64,000 bases of DNA from Deltaproteobacteria bacterium (GTDB lineage Bacteria; Desulfobacterota; Desulfarculia; Adiutricales; Adiutricaceae): contig JAISCZ010000048.1 in NCBI GenBank assembly GCA_031265205.1, positions 1 through 64,000 on the forward strand, written 5' to 3'. This document shows positions 34,595-43,955 of this stretch, in pieces. The position numbers were made by a program, and so were the translations under genes. The notes under the pieces are model-generated. The model did not search any database. It saw only the letters and a list, made by a program, of their open reading frames with translations, and was not told the origin of the DNA. How positions within the stretch are numbered: the stretch's first letter is position 1; each line of letters begins with the position of its first letter.

Positions 34595-35398
34595 TTGGAC
34601 AAGTTGGGCGAGCTACTCGAGGAATTCATTTTTGATTCCAGGGAACATCTGGAAACCGCCGGGTGCCAGCTTTTGGAGCTGGAAAAGGATCCGAGTTCGC
34701 TCGCGAGCCTGAACGCCCTGCTGGGGACCCTCCACACCATTAAAGGCAACAGCGGGTTCGTCAACCAGAAGCGCCTCTACGAGCTTCTGCACGCGGCGGA
34801 AAGCTTATTGCAAACCGTGCGGGAACTCCCGGAGCGCTTTTGTCCCCCCACCGTCGTCGAGCGGATTTTTCAGGTCTTGGACACGGCCTCGGCTATCATG
34901 GACCGGCTGGAAAGCGACGAGGGCGAGGAAGTGCCCTGGATGCCCTCCCTGATGGAGGCCATCCGGGAGGCGAGCCAAAGCCTTGAGGCGGGATCCGCCC
35001 CGGCGCCGCCCGGGGAGGCGCCCCCCAGGGAAGGGCCGGGCGGCGCAAGCGCGCGGGCGCCCGCCCCCTTGGACCCGCGCGAGCCCATCCAGTTTTGGGC
35101 CCCGCGCGACGGGGACTTGGAGAAAGAGGGCGAGGCCTACGCGCTGGCCTCGGCCGAGTCGCTGGCGGGCGGGGCCAAGGGCCTCGTTTTGGACCTGCGC
35201 TCCCTTTCGTGGGTATCGCGGGGCGACTCGCGCTGTCTCGCGCGCCTCCGCGCCGCCTGGGGCTCCAAGCTCGTCTTTTTGCTTTCCGACGACGGCCAGG
35301 GCGCCTTAAGGCGCCTTTTGGAGATCGTCTTGCGGCGGGAAGGCCCGGAACTCTCCTTTTGCGGCGACGAGCGGGAAGCCGCGGCCGCCCTCGACTGA
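34595..35398 (+). CDS. Hpt (histidine phosphotransfer) domain protein with STAS-like C-terminus
   Basis: The 267 aa protein begins with a CheA-type Hpt domain, and LHTIKGNSGFVN places the phospho-accepting histidine at 47. After a proline/alanine-rich linker (about 145-170), residues of about 185-265 (GLVLDLRSLSWVSRGDSRCLARLRAAW...) look like a STAS/anti-sigma-antagonist fold, with the usual 'DSsG' turn altered to SRGDS. No kinase domain is present and no two-component genes are adjacent, so its donor must act from elsewhere. The annotated TTG at 34595 directly touches GGGAG. The in-frame TTG at 34604, nine bases from that GGGAG, is the more likely start. Confidence 0.75.
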   Translation: MDKLGELLEEFIFDSREHLETAGCQLLELEKDPSSLASLNALLGTLHTIKGNSGFVNQKRLYELLHAAESLLQTVRELPERFCPPTVVERIFQVLDTASAIMDRLESDEGEEVPWMPSLMEAIREASQSLEAGSAPAPPGEAPPREGPGGASARAPAPLDPREPIQFWAPRDGDLEKEGEAYALASAESLAGGAKGLVLDLRSLSWVSRGDSRCLARLRAAWGSKLVFLLSDDGQGALRRLLEIVLRREGPELSFCGDEREAAAALD

Positions 35399-35432
35399 AA
35401 AAGCGCCCGCGGGCGCCTCTTAAGGCTCCCAT

Positions 35433-35459
35433 GGGGCGCCCGCCTTGGGCGCCCCTTTT
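35433..35459 (+). terminator. Strong terminator after the Hpt gene
   Basis: A perfect 9-bp stem GGGGCGCCC / GGGCGCCCC with a 5-base loop and TTTT. Confidence 0.75.
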
Positions 35460-35534
35460 AAAAATTTCCTTTCCTTTCCCCCCAAAGCCCCAGCCGCGCC
35501 CCCGGGCCGCCCCTTAAACCTTCCAGGAACAATT

Positions 35535-37109
35535 ATGAGTATCGACGAAAGCTCGCCTAAGGTGGCCCTCCTTGGGGCCGGCCAGTGGGGCCAGAATTTG
35601 GCGAGGGACCTTTACGCCCTCCGAAGCCTTAAAACCATATACGACCCCTCGGAGGAGAGGCGCGCGGCCATCGCCTTAAAGTTTCCCGACGTTAAAATCT
35701 CCTGGTCCCTGGGGGAGGCCATCGACGACAGGGACGTCAAGGCCGTGGCCATCGCCGCCCCCGCGGCCCTCCACCACGACCTCGCCTGCCAGGCCATGGT
35801 GGCGGGGAAAGACGTTTTCGTGGAAAAACCCCTCGCCCTCGCGCTGGCGGACGGGCGGGAAATGGTGGATCTCGCCCGCTCCAAGGGGCTCATTCTCATG
35901 GTGGATCACCTGATGGTCCGCCACCCGGCGGTAACGCGCCTGCGCGAGTTGGTGGAGACGGGCTATTTCGGGAAAATCGCCCATATTTGGTCCCGGAGGC
36001 TCAACGTCGGCAAAATTCGGACGGAAGAGAACGCCCACTGGTCCCTGGCGCCCCACGATTTCAGCGTTTTGCTGGCTCTTTTGGGGGAAAGCCCCCATTA
36101 TCTGAGGGCCTGCGCGCGCTCCTACCTGACGGAGGGGATCCCGGACTTGGCCGAGATCGATCTCGCCTTCCCCGGGGGCGCGAGCGCCAGGGTCTCCGTG
36201 AGCTGGCTCAATCCCATCAAGGAATTTCGGCTGGGGGTGGTGGGCCTGAAGGCCATGGCCCTTTTTGACGATTCCGCCCCCTGGGACTCCAAGCTGACGC
36301 TTTATCCCCATGTTATTTCCTATCCCGGCGGGCGCCCCTCCATCGCCAAGGCGGAGGGGGAAAAAATTCCCCTCGAGCCCGTGGAGCCCCTCAAGGAGAA
36401 CCTCAAGGCCTTTTTGGAGGCCCTGGGCGCGCGCGCGCGGCCCCGCGCCCGCGGCGGGGAGGAGGGATTGGAGGTTCTCGCGCTCCTCGCCGCGACCGAC
36501 GCCTCCCTCGCCTCCGGGGGGGCGGTCGATCCCCGCGAGACTGACCGCGCCCCGGACTATTTCGCGCACCCCACGGCCGCGGTGGACAGGGGCGCGTTCG
36601 TGGGAAAAGGCGCCAAGATCTGGCATTTTTCGCGCGTTTTGGAGGGATCCGTCGTCGGCGCGGGCGCGAGCGTGGGCCAGAACGTCGTCATCGGCCCCCG
36701 GGCCAAGGTGGGAAAAGGCTGCAAGATCCAAAACAACGTCTCCGTCTACGAGGGCGTGGAACTCGAGGACGAGGTCTTCTGCGGCCCCAGCATGGTCTTT
36801 ACCAACGTCCACAATCCCCGGGCCTTTATCAAAAGGATGGACGAGGCGCGCCCCACCCTTATTAAGCGCGGGGCCTCCATCGGGGCCAACGCCACCATTG
36901 TCTGCGGGGTCGTCGTGGGGGAAGGCGCCTTCGTGGGGGCGGGCGCGGTCGTGACCCGGGACGTTCCGGCCTACGTTATGGTTTACGGCAATCCCGCCAG
37001 GCCCGCGGGCTATGTCTGCCGCTGCGGGGTCAAGCTGAGGGAAGAGCTGGATTGCCCCTCCTGCGGCCAGAAATACCGCCGGGATGGCGCGGGCCTCGCG
37101 CCGGCCTAA
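35535..37109 (+). CDS. Fused UDP-sugar 3-dehydrogenase (WlbA/WbpB type) and N-acetyltransferase (WlbB/WbpD type)
   Basis: The 524 aa bifunctional protein starts at ATG 35535 (AGGA seven bases upstream). Residues 1 to about 320 are a Gfo/Idh/MocA dehydrogenase with the Rossmann GAGQWG at 14-19, the EKP motif at 97-99 and APHD at 172-175. Residues from about 330 to 490 are a left-handed beta-helix hexapeptide acetyltransferase (KIWHFSRVLEGSVVG, NVVIGPRAKVGKGCKIQNNVSVY, GASIGANATIVCG). A small zinc ribbon (CRCG...CPSCG) ends the protein. WlbA oxidises C3 of UDP-GlcNAcA and WlbB acetylates the 3-amino group formed by the aminotransferase encoded next. The two enzymes are separate in Bordetella and Pseudomonas. 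The acetyltransferase acts two steps after the dehydrogenase. Confidence 0.92.
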   Translation: MSIDESSPKVALLGAGQWGQNLARDLYALRSLKTIYDPSEERRAAIALKFPDVKISWSLGEAIDDRDVKAVAIAAPAALHHDLACQAMVAGKDVFVEKPLALALADGREMVDLARSKGLILMVDHLMVRHPAVTRLRELVETGYFGKIAHIWSRRLNVGKIRTEENAHWSLAPHDFSVLLALLGESPHYLRACARSYLTEGIPDLAEIDLAFPGGASARVSVSWLNPIKEFRLGVVGLKAMALFDDSAPWDSKLTLYPHVISYPGGRPSIAKAEGEKIPLEPVEPLKENLKAFLEALGARARPRARGGEEGLEVLALLAATDASLASGGAVDPRETDRAPDYFAHPTAAVDRGAFVGKGAKIWHFSRVLEGSVVGAGASVGQNVVIGPRAKVGKGCKIQNNVSVYEGVELEDEVFCGPSMVFTNVHNPRAFIKRMDEARPTLIKRGASIGANATIVCGVVVGEGAFVGAGAVVTRDVPAYVMVYGNPARPAGYVCRCGVKLREELDCPSCGQKYRRDGAGLAPA

Positions 37110-37210
37110 AGGGCCTTGGCGCCGCCCGGCCTTTGGAACGCGTCCCGCTTGGAACGGATCTTGAATAGAAAAGGGCGCGCGCCCCTTAAAGGCGCCGAAG
37201 AGCCCCAAAA

Positions 37211-37233
37211 GGGCCGGAGGGCCCGCTTTTTTT
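37211..37233 (+). terminator. Weak hairpin with T run inside the sugar operon
   Basis: GGGCC-ggag-GGCCC then seven T, 27 bases before the aminotransferase ATG. It may reduce read-through. Confidence 0.35.
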
Positions 37234-37259
37234 AACCACTCGCTGGGGGAAGAGGCCTT

Positions 37260-38396
37260 ATGAGCGATCCTAAACCTATGGCTTTCGTCGATCTCAAAAA
37301 GCAGTACGAATTCTTAAGGGAAGATCTGGACAAGAGGATTAGCCAGGCCGTGCGCCATTTCTCCTTCATCCAAGGCCCCGAGGTGCGGGAACTGGAGGAG
37401 AAGCTCGCCAAGTTTACGGATCTCCAGGACTGCGTCACCTGCGCCAACGGCACGGACGCTTTGACGCTTCCCCTCATCGCCTGGGAGGTCAAGGCGGGGG
37501 ACGCGGTTTTCGTCCCGGCCTTCACCTTTATCGCCACGGCCGAGGTCGTCGCGTTGCGGGGGGCCACTCCCGTTTTCGTGGACGTGGACGAGGCGACCTT
37601 TAACATGGACCCGATCGATCTGGAAAGAAAGATTAAAAAAGTCTTGGCCGAGGGCCAACTCAAGCCCAAGGCCATTATCACCGTGGACCTCTTCGGGCTC
37701 CCGGCGGATTTTTGGACTATCTCCCATATCGCCCTCAGGTATAACCTTTACATCCTGGAGGACGCGGCCCAGGCCTTCGGGGGCGAGATTAACGGCCAGA
37801 AGGCCTGCAATTTCGGGCACGCCGGGGCCACGAGCTTTTTTCCCGCCAAGCCCTTGGGCTGCTACGGGGACGGGGGCGCGGTCCTGATGTCCGACCCTTA
37901 TCTCGCCAAGGTGGTCCGCAGCCTCAGGGTCCACGGGGCGGGCGCGGAAAAGTACCTCCACGAGCGGGTGGGCCTCAACAGCCGCCTCGACACCATCCAG
38001 GCGGCGATCCTTTTAGGGAAATTCGCCGCCCTTCCCGAGGAGCTCGACAAGAGGGAGACCGTCGCCAACTGGTACCGTCAAAAGCTCAAGAGGGTGGCCT
38101 GGCACCCCATCGTTCCCGAGGGTTTCCGTTCGGCCTACGCCCAGTACACCATCCGGATCCGGGCGGACTTCCGCGCGACCCTCATGGAGGAACTCAAAAA
38201 ACGGGGAATCCCCACCATGATCTACTATCCCCGGCCCCTCCACCTCCAGCCGGCCTTCGCGGGCCTCGGGGGGCGCGTGGGGGACTGCCCCACGGCGGAG
38301 CGGCTTTGCGACGAGGTTCTTTCCCTCCCCTTCCATCCTTATCTGACGGAAGAGGACGTCGACCGGGTTTGTTCCGCTTTAAGCGAGCTGATTTAG
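37260..38396 (+). CDS. DegT/DnrJ/EryC1-family sugar aminotransferase (WbpE/WlbC type)
   Basis: The 378 aa PLP enzyme has its cofactor aspartate at 168 ([10 protein letters not shown]) and its Schiff-base lysine at 197 ([15 protein letters not shown]). The [16 protein letters not shown] opening is typical of WbpE and relatives. It would aminate UDP-3-keto-GlcNAcA, the product of the dehydrogenase encoded just upstream, using glutamate. The downstream gene makes the uronic acid precursor, so the pathway to UDP-2,3-diacetamido-2,3-dideoxyglucuronate is contained here. GGAAGAGG precedes the ATG. Confidence 0.92.
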   Translation: MSDPKPMAFVDLKKQYEFLREDLDKRISQAVRHFSFIQGPEVRELEEKLAKFTDLQDCVTCANGTDALTLPLIAWEVKAGDAVFVPAFTFIATAEVVALRGATPVFVDVDEATFNMDPIDLERKIKKVLAEGQLKPKAIITVDLFGLPADFWTISHIALRYNLYILEDAAQAFGGEINGQKACNFGHAGATSFFPAKPLGCYGDGGAVLMSDPYLAKVVRSLRVHGAGAEKYLHERVGLNSRLDTIQAAILLGKFAALPEELDKRETVANWYRQKLKRVAWHPIVPEGFRSAYAQYTIRIRADFRATLMEELKKRGIPTMIYYPRPLHLQPAFAGLGGRVGDCPTAERLCDEVLSLPFHPYLTEEDVDRVCSALSELI

Positions 38397-38412
38397 AAAA
38401 GGGAGTCGCGCC

Positions 38413-39720
38413 ATGGCGGGCCATGAAAAGGAATTTTTGGATAAGGTCAACTCCCGCAAGGCCATCGTGGGCGTCGTGGGCCTAGGTTACGTGGGGCTGC
38501 CCCTGGCCCTCTCCTTCGCCGAGGCGGGCTACCAGGTGCTGGGGCTCGACGTGGACGAGGAAAAGGTGCGGAAGATTGGCCGGCGCGAGAGCTATATCGG
38601 GCATATTTCCGCCGCGAGGCTCAAGGAGACGGCGATCCATTTTTCCGCGACCACGGATTTTCGCCTGGCCGAGGAGGCGGACGCCCTGATTATCTGCGTC
38701 CCCACGCCGCTCACCCGCCACCAGGATCCTGACCTCAGTTTCGTCGCGGGCACCGTGGCGGCCCTGGTTCCTTACCTTAAAAAAGGCCAGCTCCTCTCTT
38801 TGGAGAGCACCACCTACCCCGGGACCACCCAGGAGGTCCTCCGGCCTCCCCTGGAGGGACGGGGCTTTACCATCGGCGAGGACTTTTTTCTGGTCTACAG
38901 CCCGGAAAGGGAGGATCCCGCCAACCCCGACTTTCAGACCCAGACCATTCCCAAGGTCCTGGGGGGCGTCACCCCGGCCTGCGCCCGGGTGGGGCTCGCC
39001 CTCTACGGCCAGGTGGTGGCCAAGATGGTCCCCGTGAGCTCGGCGGAGGCCGCCGAACTCACCAAGCTTTTGGAGAACATCTACCGCGCCGTCAACATCG
39101 GCTTGGTCAACGAGCTGAAATTGGTCGCCGACGGCATGGGTCTCGACATCCACGAGGTCATCAACGCCGCGGCCACCAAACCCTTCGGCTTTACCCCCTT
39201 TTACCCCGGCCCGGGGATCGGCGGGCACTGCATTCCCATCGATCCTTTCTATCTCACCTGGAAGGCCCGGGCCTACGGGATCCACACCCGCTTTATCGAG
39301 CTGGCCGGGGAAATCAATTCCAGCATGCCCCGCCACGTGGTGGACAAGCTCGCCGGGGCCTTAAACGAGAGGGGCCTCCCCCTCAAAGGCGCGAAGATCC
39401 TCCTTTTGGGCATGGCCTACAAAAAGAACGTGGAGGACATGCGCGAGTCCCCCTCCCTGGAGGTTTTAAGGCTGCTCGCGGAAGCGGGGGCCGACGTCCA
39501 GTACTCCGATCCCCACGTGCCGGCCCTTCCCCGCACGAGGCGCGCCACCTACGATTTGCGGTCCACGCCCCTGCGCCCGGAGACCTTGGCCTCCTTTGAC
39601 GCGGCGGTGATGCTCACCGATCACCGGGCCTTTGACCATGAGCTTATCCTGCGGCACTCCCGCCTTATAATCGACACCCGGGGGGCCTTTCCCCAGGGCC
39701 CCACGGTGGTGAAAGCCTAG
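38413..39720 (+). CDS. wbpA: UDP-N-acetylhexosamine 6-dehydrogenase (WbpA type)
   Basis: The 435 aa NAD-dependent enzyme of the UDP-glucose/GDP-mannose dehydrogenase family has its Rossmann loop GVVGLGYVG at 20-28 and its catalytic cysteine at 273 in [18 protein letters not shown]. It oxidises C6 of a UDP-HexNAc to the uronate. The [10 protein letters not shown] context is that of WbpA/WbpO-type enzymes acting on N-acetylated sugars and not UDP-glucose. Starts 16 bases after the aminotransferase stop with GGGAG upstream. Although last in the operon, it catalyses the first step. Confidence 0.92.
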   Translation: MAGHEKEFLDKVNSRKAIVGVVGLGYVGLPLALSFAEAGYQVLGLDVDEEKVRKIGRRESYIGHISAARLKETAIHFSATTDFRLAEEADALIICVPTPLTRHQDPDLSFVAGTVAALVPYLKKGQLLSLESTTYPGTTQEVLRPPLEGRGFTIGEDFFLVYSPEREDPANPDFQTQTIPKVLGGVTPACARVGLALYGQVVAKMVPVSSAEAAELTKLLENIYRAVNIGLVNELKLVADGMGLDIHEVINAAATKPFGFTPFYPGPGIGGHCIPIDPFYLTWKARAYGIHTRFIELAGEINSSMPRHVVDKLAGALNERGLPLKGAKILLLGMAYKKNVEDMRESPSLEVLRLLAEAGADVQYSDPHVPALPRTRRATYDLRSTPLRPETLASFDAAVMLTDHRAFDHELILRHSRLIIDTRGAFPQGPTVVKA

Positions 39721-39901
39721 AGGGAGAGGGCGGCCCCGCCCAAGGGGGCGGCGCGCGGGCGCGAGGGGCGGCGCGAGGGGTTTTTTTTGGCGGGCCTTGT
39801 CTGCTATAAAGACTCATAATCCCTCACGTTCCGTTTCGCGCCGGAGAGGCGGGCCTTCGCCTTTCTCGCGCGCTATCCCGCTGGCAAGGAGAATCCCCAA
39901 A

Positions 39902-41908
39902 ATGACCCCCATGGGTTTCAACCGCAAGGATCAGGCCTCGGTCAACGCTCTCCGCTTATTGGCGGCCGATATGGTGGAGACCGCCCAAAGCGGCCACCCC
40001 GGCTTGCCCCTGGGCGCGGCGCCTTTAACCTACGCGCTGTGGACCCGCTTTCTCAAGCACGATCCGGAGCGCCCCGACTGGCCCGACCGGGACCGTTTTA
40101 TCATGTCCCCGGGACACGGCTCGGCCCTTCTCTACGCCTTTCTCCACTTGGCGGGCTATCCCGTTACCCTCGACGATTTGAAAAAATTCCGCCAGCCCCA
40201 CAGCCGGACCCCCGGCCACCCCGAATACCGGGTCACGGCGGGCGTGGAGGCGACGACCGGGCCCTTGGGCCAAGGCTTCGCCATGGGCGTGGGTCTCGCC
40301 CTCGCCGAAAGGAGCCTCGCCGCGCGCTTCAACAGGCCGGACTTCCCTCTTTTCGATCATTACGCGTACGCCCTGGTTTCCGACGGGGACCTGATGGAGG
40401 GAGTCTCCGCCGAGGCCGCCTCCTTCGCCGGGTCCCAGGCCCTCCATAAGCTTATCTATATCTACGACGACAACCGGATGACCATCGAGGGCTCCACGGA
40501 TCTGACCTTTACCGAGGACGCCCGGGCGCGCTTTCTGGCCTACGGCTGGCAGGTCATCACGGTCTCCGACGGGGAGGACTTGGACTCCCTGTGCCTGGCT
40601 CTGGAAAACGCGCGGGCGGAAAAAGAGAAACCCAGCCTCATCGTGGCCCGGACCCGCCTGGGCGCGGGAAGCCCCAAGGAAGACAAGCCCGAGGCCCACG
40701 GCGAGCCTTTGGGGCCCGCGGCCCTGGAGGCGACGAGGGCCTTTTACGGCCAAGAGGGGGCCGCGCCCTTCGCGGTGGACGAGCGGGTCGCCAAAAATTT
40801 CCGGGAGCGCGCGGAGGCGAGCCGCGGGATCCGCCTGCGGTGGGAAGAGCTCCGCGAGGCCTATAAGGCTAAATACCCCGCCGAGTCCGCGGAACTGGAA
40901 AGAAGGCTCAAAGGGGAAATTCCCGCCGCGGCGCTGGAGGCCTCCCTTATTGAGTTTTCGCCCGCCAAGCCCCTGGCCACCCGCGCGGCGGGGGGACTGG
41001 TCCTTAACGCCTTGGCCCAGAATCTCCCCGAATTGCTCGGGGGCTCCGCGGACCTGGGACCCTCCAACAAGACGACCATCAGCCAAGGCGGCTCGCTTCT
41101 GCCCTTGAATCCCCAGGGCCGCGTCATCCATTTCGGGGTGCGCGAGGGGGCCATGGGGGCCATTTTAAACGGCCTCGCCCTCAATGGGGGCTTTATTCCC
41201 TTCGGGGGGACCTTTTTGGTCTTCTCGGATTACCTGCGCCCGGCCTTAAGGCTTTCGGCCCTCATGAGCCTCAAGGTCCTCTACGTCCTCACCCACGACA
41301 GCGTGGGCGTGGGGGAAGACGGGCCCACCCACCAGCCCGTGGAGCATTTGGCGGCCCTGCGCGCCATGCCCAACGTGATGGTCGCGCGCCCCGCGGACGC
41401 CTACGAGACCCAGGCCCTCTACCGCGTGGCCCTTCTCCGCCAGGGCCCCTCGGTCCTCGCCCTCTCGCGGCAGAACCTTCCTATTCTCGACCCCCAAAAG
41501 TATCCGAGCGTTTTAAAAGGCCCCGCCCAAGGCGGCTATGTCTTAAAGGACGCGGACGGCGGCGACCCGGAAATTATCGCCATCGCCACGGGCTCGGAGG
41601 TCTCTTTGGTCTTGAGCGCCTTGGAGACGCTGGATTCCCCCGGGAAGATCCGGGTGGTCTCCCTGCCTTCCTTCGAGCTTTTTATGGAGCAAAGCCCCCA
41701 GTACCGCGAGTCCGTCCTTCCCGCCAAAGTCAAAAAACGTCTGGCCGTGGAGGCGGGCCGCTCCTTCGGGTGGGAAAAATTCGTGGGCCCGGAAGGTCGG
41801 ATTCTGAGCGTGGAGGACTACGGTTTTTCGGCCCCCGCCGGGGCTATCTTCGCGGAACTGGGCTTTACCCCGGAAAACGTGGCCTCCCTCCTGCGGGGAC
41901 TCTTCTAG
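39902..41908 (+). CDS. tkt: Transketolase
   Basis: TPP-dependent enzyme of the pentose phosphate pathway. The protein is 668 aa from ATG 39902 (AAGGAG upstream); an in-frame ATG at 39911 is an alternative. The frame is open further upstream to 39797, but that part is not transketolase-like. Substrate and cofactor motifs are present: SGHPGLPLGAAPLTYALW, MSPGHGSALLYA, TGPLGQGFAMGVGLAL, the TPP motif SDGDLMEGVSAEAASFAG, and HDSVGVGEDGPTHQPVEHL in the pyrimidine domain. Complete domains and normal length. Confidence 0.96.
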   Translation: MTPMGFNRKDQASVNALRLLAADMVETAQSGHPGLPLGAAPLTYALWTRFLKHDPERPDWPDRDRFIMSPGHGSALLYAFLHLAGYPVTLDDLKKFRQPHSRTPGHPEYRVTAGVEATTGPLGQGFAMGVGLALAERSLAARFNRPDFPLFDHYAYALVSDGDLMEGVSAEAASFAGSQALHKLIYIYDDNRMTIEGSTDLTFTEDARARFLAYGWQVITVSDGEDLDSLCLALENARAEKEKPSLIVARTRLGAGSPKEDKPEAHGEPLGPAALEATRAFYGQEGAAPFAVDERVAKNFRERAEASRGIRLRWEELREAYKAKYPAESAELERRLKGEIPAAALEASLIEFSPAKPLATRAAGGLVLNALAQNLPELLGGSADLGPSNKTTISQGGSLLPLNPQGRVIHFGVREGAMGAILNGLALNGGFIPFGGTFLVFSDYLRPALRLSALMSLKVLYVLTHDSVGVGEDGPTHQPVEHLAALRAMPNVMVARPADAYETQALYRVALLRQGPSVLALSRQNLPILDPQKYPSVLKGPAQGGYVLKDADGGDPEIIAIATGSEVSLVLSALETLDSPGKIRVVSLPSFELFMEQSPQYRESVLPAKVKKRLAVEAGRSFGWEKFVGPEGRILSVEDYGFSAPAGAIFAELGFTPENVASLLRGLF

Positions 41909-41953
41909 GGCCCCGCCCGGGGCCCTTAAGGCGTTACGGCGGAAGGCGCGCGG

Positions 41954-42688
41954 ATGAGCCAATCCATTAAACCCGACGGGCCGGCGGGAACTCGCGCCCG
42001 GCGCGGGCGCCCTTCCGCCGCCAAGAAGCTCCCGGCGCCCGCCGCCCCTTCGCGCGAGAGGGCGAAACTCGCGCGCGCGGTCCTCGCGGCCTTCCAGAAG
42101 CTCTACCCCGACGCCGATTGCGGGCTTGGGCCCCGCGATCCCTTCGGGCTCTTGGTCGCGACTATCCTCTCGGCCCAGTGCTCGGACGCGCGGGTCAACC
42201 AGGTGGCCCCGGTTCTTTTGAAGGCCTATCCCCATCCCGCCGCCATGGCCGCGGCCACTGAAGAGGATATCGCCGCCATTATCCGGAGCTGCGGCTTTTT
42301 TCGGACGAAGGCCAAAAATATCCGCGGGGCCTCCGCGCGTCTCGTCTCCTCTTTCGGGGGAGAGACGCCGCGGTCCATGGAAGATTTGCTGACCCTCCCC
42401 GGGGTGGGGCGGAAGACCGCCAACTGCGTGCGCGGGAACGCTTTCCGTCTCCCCGCGCTCACGGTGGATACCCATCTGGGTAGGATCTCGCGGCGGCTGG
42501 GCCTCACGCGCCACGAGGACCCCGATAAGGTCGAGGCGGATCTGGGGGAGCTTATCCCCGAGGAGCGTTGGACGCTCTTTTCCCACCAGGGCATAGCCCA
42601 TGGGAGGGCCCTGTGCAAGTCCCAAAAGCCGCGCTGCGATAGGTGTCCCCTCGCGGCGTTTTGCCCGTATCCCTCCGCAAGCGCCTAA
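41954..42688 (+). CDS. nth: Endonuclease III
   Basis: Bifunctional glycosylase/AP lyase that removes oxidised pyrimidines. The 244 residues include a 35-residue basic N-terminal extension. The HhH motif LPGVGRKTAN carries the catalytic lysine (K154), VDTHLGRI carries the catalytic aspartate (D172), and the [4Fe-4S] cluster cysteines are at 221, 228, 231 and 237 with the canonical 6-2-5 spacing. It lies 45 bases downstream of tkt and may be co-transcribed. Confidence 0.95.
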   Translation: MSQSIKPDGPAGTRARRGRPSAAKKLPAPAAPSRERAKLARAVLAAFQKLYPDADCGLGPRDPFGLLVATILSAQCSDARVNQVAPVLLKAYPHPAAMAAATEEDIAAIIRSCGFFRTKAKNIRGASARLVSSFGGETPRSMEDLLTLPGVGRKTANCVRGNAFRLPALTVDTHLGRISRRLGLTRHEDPDKVEADLGELIPEERWTLFSHQGIAHGRALCKSQKPRCDRCPLAAFCPYPSASA

Positions 42689-43055
42689 AAAGCTCGCGCC
42701 CGTCTTAAGCCTCCCCTCAAAGACCCCTTTAAGTCCGCGCGCCTCTCCGCCTTGTCTCCGCCTTTTCTCCGCCTTTTCTCCGCCAAGGCGTCGCCTTCGT
42801 TATCGCCTTCCCGGGGGGCGTTTCCCCTCGCGCCGCGTCCCCGAGGGGAAGATTGAGCGATTAAAGGGCGATCCCCTTCTAGGGAAACCGCCCTTTAAAC
42901 TTAAGAAGATATCATTTGAGGAAGTTGGGGGAAAAGTCGCCTTTCGCTTAAAGCTTTCCCCGCGCGGGGAGAGAAAAACGCGTCCCTCGCGCGGGCGCGC
43001 TCGCTTTAGAGGGCGGCGCTGGGGGGATGATAGAGGGGGGAGAAGAAAGGGAGGG
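42689..43055. other. Convergent spacer, no gene
   Basis: Between nth (+) and the histidine-rich gene (-). It holds the 11-bp tandem repeat at 42744-42787. Otherwise nothing is recognised. Confidence 0.5.
42744..42787. repeat. Four tandem copies of an 11-bp pyrimidine-rich unit
   Basis: Unit TCTCCGCCTTT, four copies (third position from the end varies, last copy ends AAG). The period equals one helical turn. A second array with the same period but a different unit lies at 44948-45046. Confidence 0.85.
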
Positions 43056-43955
43056 CTATTCGTCCGCTTCCCCGTAAGAAGTCGCCGGAAGGATTAGGGC
43101 CAGGCCCAACTCCACCAGTCGGCCCAACTCTTCCACGCTCGGGCCGAAAACGATGTTGGTCAAAGCGAGCTTGAAGGACTTGACGGGCTTGGCCGGGTCA
43201 AAGTCCAGGGGTTTGCGGTTTACGGTCGCTTTGACGATGGAAAGCCCCATGGCGCCGCCGTTGTCCAAGGTCACGTAGCCTTTGATGTGGCCGATCATGA
43301 ACTTGGCGCCCCTGAGGGAAAAGGCGAGTTCTTTGAGGAAGAACTCCAGGCTCGCGATAACGGTCTCCCCGGGGACCCCTTCCGGGGGAACGACGGCGTA
43401 CTTCCTCTCAAAGGAGACGATGGAAGCGTCCTCGCTCGCGGGGTCGGCGGCCGGCCCGTGGTTATGGTGGTCGTGGCCGCGCCCGTGGTCACGCTCACTC
43501 TCATGGCCGTGTCCATGATCGTGATCGTGGTCATGGTCATGGTCATGATCGTGTCCGCGATCGTGGCGGTGGTCATGGTCATGGTCATGGTCGTGGCAGT
43601 GGTCGTGGCGGTGGTCGTGGACATCGTCGCAATGGACGTGAACGTGAACGTGGATATGCCGGGTGGGCCCATGGCCGTCGGAGTGGTGGCTCCCGTGGCT
43701 CCCACGGTCGTTCGGAGCGTGTTCCGGGTGGTTCCCATGGATACTCACGAGGTGGAGCGGAGCGGCCTCGCCCCCGTGGGCGGTCCCGTGGCCGTGGGCG
43801 GTTCCGGGGCCGTGGGCGGGTCCGTGGCCGCTCTCGTGACCGTGATCGCTCTCGTGATCACAGTCGTGGTCGTGGACGTGGCCCGCGTGATGGTGATGTT
43901 TCCGCGCGGGGGCGTCAGTCGCTTTGGGGTCCGCGGGTTTCTTGTCTTCAGGCAT
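43056..43955 (-). CDS. Histidine-rich metal-binding protein, partner of the G3E GTPase
   Basis: The 299 aa protein has residues of about 18-170 dominated by His, Asp and Gly, with long HD/HDHD and HGH runs able to bind many Zn, Ni or Co ions. From about 172 an ordered domain follows (SIVSFERKYAVVPPEGVPGE... MIGHIKGYVTLDNGGAMGLSIVKATVNRKPLD), which I do not recognise. The ATG at 43955 lies inside the end of the GTPase gene (8-base overlap), so the two proteins are made together. A role as metal store or donor for the GTPase is likely. Which metal and which client enzyme are unknown. Confidence 0.8.
   Translation of the reverse strand: MPEDKKPADPKATDAPARKHHHHAGHVHDHDCDHESDHGHESGHGPAHGPGTAHGHGTAHGGEAAPLHLVSIHGNHPEHAPNDRGSHGSHHSDGHGPTRHIHVHVHVHCDDVHDHRHDHCHDHDHDHDHRHDRGHDHDHDHDHDHDHGHGHESERDHGRGHDHHNHGPAADPASEDASIVSFERKYAVVPPEGVPGETVIASLEFFLKELAFSLRGAKFMIGHIKGYVTLDNGGAMGLSIVKATVNRKPLDFDPAKPVKSFKLALTNIVFGPSVEELGRLVELGLALILPATSYGEADE

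Noticed and set aside
35676-37208. Long antisense frame (510 codons) opposite the WlbA-WlbB fusion
   Set aside because: A shadow produced by GC-rich third positions; the plus-strand frame carries the full family motifs.
43480-43640. Repetitive GGTCATGGTCATGGTC pattern looks like a CRISPR or satellite array
   Set aside because: It is the minus-strand coding sequence of the His/Asp repeats; there are no constant repeats with unique spacers.
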